NCBI GenBank assembly: GCA_947496555.1 | Contig: CANMDH010000015.1 | Coordinates: 1 to 64,000, forward strand | Direction of reading: 5' to 3' | DNA length: 64,000 bases | DNA from: an uncultured Aquimarina sp. | GTDB lineage: Bacteria > Bacteroidota > Bacteroidia > Flavobacteriales > Flavobacteriaceae | In this document: piece by piece, positions 62,001 through 64,000 of the stretch | How the letters are laid out: every line of letters starts with the position of its first letter | How positions within the stretch are numbered: the stretch's first letter is position 1 | The notes under the pieces: generated by a model | Told to the model about the DNA's origin: nothing | Seen by the model: the letters and a program-made list of their open reading frames with translations, nothing else | Databases searched by the model: none | Made by a program: the position numbers and the translations under genes

Positions 62001-62620
62001 TCAAGATAAATACTCATCCATTGGTTGTCTAGGTTACCCAGCAGGGTTTCTGATAGCGCATTTAATAAGAATAAACAAATACCTCCTAAATAAATGATTG
62101 GCATTTTTTTGAAAAAAGCCATTAGACAGAAAAAGAGAGAACCTACCAACAACGCATTTATCTGTAGCATAAAAATAAAAGGCAGTAGGTACGATGAGAG
62201 ATTAAAAGTCGTGTAATCACCATAATCAGGGCGCTCTAAAAATTCTCCGATTCCAAAACCTATTACAGTACCAAATAAGATTCCGAGGTTAAGCAACGTA
62301 GTAATAGTAAAGCTACCTAAAAACCTGCCCAAAACATAAGACTTTTGTGTAATAGGAAATGTAAAATAGGTTTGCGCTGTTTTATGGTCGTGATCCCTAA
62401 AAATAGGAACACCCATAATAGCAGCATAAAAGAAAATACTAATCACCGATATGGCTGTCATAACATTGGTGATTTTTGTAGGGCTATTTACAAATTCTGC
62501 TGTTGAAGATCGTTGTAAAGCCGCAAACAGAATTGCTAATCCAATACCCAAAGCAATATAAATCCAAGTAGCTGGCCTTTTTAGGCGATATTGCAGCTCA
62601 AATAAGAATGTTTCTTTCAT
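59021..62620 (-). CDS. ABC-2-type permease fused to an M1-family metallopeptidase
   Basis: A 1199-residue inner-membrane protein. The first 600 residues hold two sets of membrane segments of an ABC-2-like permease (GVPIFRDHDHKTAQTYFTFP marks the first half). The C-terminal half is M1-like: zinc site HEVAHQWWGH near residue 937, followed by the third zinc ligand in SETLAEY, 19 residues after the second histidine. The usual GAMEN exopeptidase motif is absent; its place holds PGHSTFAQSF near 897. The start codon overlaps the upstream ATPase stop by 4 bp, so the two form a transporter. Substrate unknown; activity of the peptidase half is inferred from the zinc site. Confidence 0.9.
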   Translation of the reverse strand: MKETFLFELQYRLKRPATWIYIALGIGLAILFAALQRSSTAEFVNSPTKITNVMTAISVISIFFYAAIMGVPIFRDHDHKTAQTYFTFPITQKSYVLGRFLGSFTITTLLNLGILFGTVIGFGIGEFLERPDYGDYTTFNLSSYLLPFIFMLQINALLVGSLFFCLMAFFKKMPIIYLGGICLFLLNALSETLLGNLDNQWMSIYLDPFGGEAFDFVKKYWSINERNTNQLPIHGKFLLNRLLWMGIGLAFFLITLFKFDYKKFLISSKKEKKINNDTHQPSLITSVTQVFSKKTERQNLLSLSKIEFLSIVKDPVFVILLIIGIIISVITIFVANKTYGTPNLPLTRYIALYASGGISLLSAIILVLYSGEAVHRTRKNKTFVFYDALPISDASLYFSKIVALLGVSVILAFANIVIGILFQTFNGYFAYELDMYLVYNFVILFPGLIMTVLLAFFIHVLVNNKFLGHFIVIILYIGLPLLVTLGFKSSNPLLIFGQPTPFFISDLNGFGHYLGGITWMNLYWVLFTAILMMIGKVFWTRGFFSSMKERLSLAKERFDSKTILASVMIIIAFVSVGGYSYYNLKVLNTIQDGNYSEKVDADAEKKYAKYIGKEHPIVTDLKAYIDVFPKKRNVAAKGEFKIINPHKVIIDTLLLEAQYPGEHFTIEEVTYNGEEITPVVTDSVYRMYFYKLPNPMQPDEIAELTVKVSAITQGFANAMQTQVLHNGSFFNSSIFPRFYYERSLIDNGVRIKHGLEKLDYLYPPRTDSTALKKNLFNEDANYINFEAVVSTTTDQIALAPGRLVKEWKENDRAHYQYKLESQTDLFFNVVSARYDIERSSWTAPSGKKVDIEIYHAPKHKRNLKHFIEGAKVALDYCSKNFYEYPNSVLRIVEFPGHSTFAQSFATTIPYSEDFGFVADFDKAEDFNYAFRVTAHEVAHQWWGHIVTPSKTSGANIISETLAEYTSLMTMKHEYGENGIKNFLKYSLDDYLRSRALSFKPERSLLNVEVGPHIWYRKGSMVMYELQDLIGEDKMNTALKGFLNEYKHFEKGVYPTSENLFEAIYNIAPDSLKYSVEDGFKNIVMYENRVVSAKTKKLDNDTFETTFTVNTKKIYYDNTGREERTDDKANYIEIGLFGEDIVDKQEVPLKNPYYLERKWLQPGENTFTIVTDQKPTKAGIDPYNKLIDRNSNDNLKNIEE

Positions 62621-63501
62621 ATAGCTGCCTCCTGTTCTTTTTTATTGATACAAAAGAAATAGAAATCTTCCAAATCATTGGTAACAGGTTCAAAACCTTC
62701 TCCTGGATTTGATTCACTATATACATTAACATAAAATCGACCACCTCTTAAGTAATTTGATAAGATCGTAAATTCGTTTTCCAGGGATTCTAGTTCAGAT
62801 TTATCAATGTGTTTTCTGAATACTTTTCCATTTAAGGTATCTGATAATTCTTGAGGATTTCCTTCTACCAAGATCTTACCTTCATTGAAAACGGCCATTT
62901 TTTGACATAAATTGGTCACATCATCTACAATATGTGTACTAAGTATAACTACAGCATTTTCACCAAGTTCACTCAATAAATTATGAAAACGGTTACGTTC
63001 CAAAGGATCCAGACCGGCAGTAGGTTCATCTACGATGATTAATTTTGGATTGCCCAACAACGCCTGTGCAATCCCGAAACGTTGTCGCATACCTCCAGAA
63101 AAATCACCAAGATTTCGATTCCTGAATTTATAAAGATTCACCCTTTGTAGTAAATCAGCAACATATCCTTTACGCTCATTTTTATTGGTAATCCCCTTCA
63201 CTTTGGCAATATGATTTAGCATCATTTCTGCAGTGACTTTTGGGTATACACCAAAATCCTGAGGTAAATACCCTAGTACTTTTCTTAGTTCTCCGGGTTG
63301 TTTAAAAATATCTATACCATCAAACTCAATCGTACCAGAATCTGCTATTTGCAAAGTGGCTATGGTTCGCATTAAGGTAGATTTTCCCGCTCCATTTGGA
63401 CCTAATAGACCAAACATTCCATTCTCTAGGGTAAGAGAAACATCATTAAGGGCTTGGGTACCATTGGGATACGTTTTGTTGAGAGTTCTTATGGTAAGCA
63501 T
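62617..63501 (-). CDS. ABC ATPase for the permease/peptidase fusion
   Basis: A 294-residue ATPase. Walker A GPNGAGKST, Q-loop region GYLPQDFGVYP, signature DFSGGMRQRFGIAQALLG, Walker B LIIVDEPTAGLDP and H-loop LSTHIVDD are all present, followed by a C-terminal domain of about 70 residues. It belongs to the ABC-2-type export group. Its last codon overlaps the next gene's start (ATGA), so the pair is translationally coupled. It is divergent from the lipoprotein gene at 63616 with 114 bp between. Confidence 0.93.
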   Translation of the reverse strand: MLTIRTLNKTYPNGTQALNDVSLTLENGMFGLLGPNGAGKSTLMRTIATLQIADSGTIEFDGIDIFKQPGELRKVLGYLPQDFGVYPKVTAEMMLNHIAKVKGITNKNERKGYVADLLQRVNLYKFRNRNLGDFSGGMRQRFGIAQALLGNPKLIIVDEPTAGLDPLERNRFHNLLSELGENAVVILSTHIVDDVTNLCQKMAVFNEGKILVEGNPQELSDTLNGKVFRKHIDKSELESLENEFTILSNYLRGGRFYVNVYSESNPGEGFEPVTNDLEDFYFFCINKKEQEAAI

Positions 63502-63615
63502 ATATTTATTTTTTTCTATTTCTGCACTTTAAGAATTAGTAGGACTTGTTAAGATTTTGTTACATATTTCTGACTATTTATGATTTAAACTTAGCTTTAT
63601 CTAAATCATAAATTT

Positions 63616-64000
63616 ATGAGAACCCAAAAAAATAGGACACTTAAAGTTCTACTGGTAACGATATTTACAGGTTTTAGTATGTTGTTGGTCATAATTTCGT
63701 GTAATGAAAATACGGGAAGTGCAAAAGATCAAATATGGACTTTTACCTATTTAAAAGCCAATAAGAATCAAACATCTAATCTTAAAACTTTTATTGAAAG
63801 AAACTGGTTTGTTATGGACAGTATTGCCGTTGACCAAAAATTAATACAGGACTATGTGTTATATGAAAATACAAACAGTGAAAATTCGGATTGGGATTTG
63901 ATAGTGGCTGTTTCGTATTTTTCGAAAGATGCGTATGCTGGGATTACTTCTCAGTTTGAAGAAATTCGAGAAAAACACCAGGAAGTGAAAATAAATAATC
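63616..64000 (+). CDS. Lipoprotein of unknown function (3' end outside window)
   Basis: Open from ATG 63616 to the window end, 128 codons. The N-terminus has a basic region and a hydrophobic stretch ending in a lipobox (SMLLVIISCNEN). The mature part contains TYLKANKNQTSNLKTFIERN and NSDWDLIVAVSYFSKDAYAG; no family is recognised. TAGCTTTA at 63592-63599 may be its -7 box. It is divergent from the ABC ATPase. Confidence 0.65.
   Translation, partial: MRTQKNRTLKVLLVTIFTGFSMLLVIISCNENTGSAKDQIWTFTYLKANKNQTSNLKTFIERNWFVMDSIAVDQKLIQDYVLYENTNSENSDWDLIVAVSYFSKDAYAGITSQFEEIREKHQEVKINN

Overview
The window comes from a low-GC member of the Bacteroidota, most likely a marine Flavobacteriia (Aquimarina-like; the genus is a guess). 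The basis is the gene families (head-GIN/DUF2807, DUF6090, DUF6503-like, DUF6973-like, a membrane AraC regulator, HemJ in place of HemG/HemY, an ABC-permease/M1-peptidase fusion), weak Shine-Dalgarno sites, TAnnTTTG-type promoters, and short palindromic intergenic repeats typical of this group. No rRNA, tRNA, CRISPR array or insertion sequence was found.

Layout. 1-2180 (minus): 5' part of a secreted BspA-type leucine-rich-repeat protein. 2181-2969: gene-free, with a 15-unit array of 21-bp degenerate repeats. 2970-7145 (minus): HemJ-like protein, a GIY-YIG protein bracketed by palindromic repeats, and a large Asp-box beta-propeller protein. 7294-8307 (plus): membrane AraC regulator. 8308-9037: gene-free, with a MITE-like palindrome and a second 21-bp array. 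9038-10631: sugar-dehydrogenase-like lipoprotein and an NTF2-like protein. 10646-14226 (minus): MATE transporter, S51 peptidase lipoprotein, ferrochelatase. 14539-15614: small conserved protein and a soluble AraC regulator. 15815-22055 (plus): heme cluster hemA-hemC-hemD-hemE-DUF6973-EI24-hemF. With hemH and hemJ, the window covers most of the C5 route to protoheme; hemL and hemB are absent. Two small lipoproteins follow.

23271-55597 is the outstanding region. A minus-strand histidine kinase and NtrC-type sigma54 activator are divergent from a run of about 29 kb on the plus strand: TolC-like outer-membrane protein, HlyD-like adaptor, MacB/LolD-type ATPase, head-GIN protein, then ten consecutive intact FtsX/MacB-like permease paralogues of 790-836 residues, and a second ATPase with altered D-loop. 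Permease junctions are 10-48 bp and partly identical in sequence, showing expansion by tandem duplication. The simplest reading is a sigma54-controlled tripartite system in which one or two ATPases serve ten alternative permeases.

55717-64000 holds a carboxypeptidase-regulatory-domain protein, a DUF6503-like lipoprotein, a DUF6090 protein, an ABC permease/M1 peptidase fusion with its ATPase, and the start of an unrecognised lipoprotein that runs off the window.
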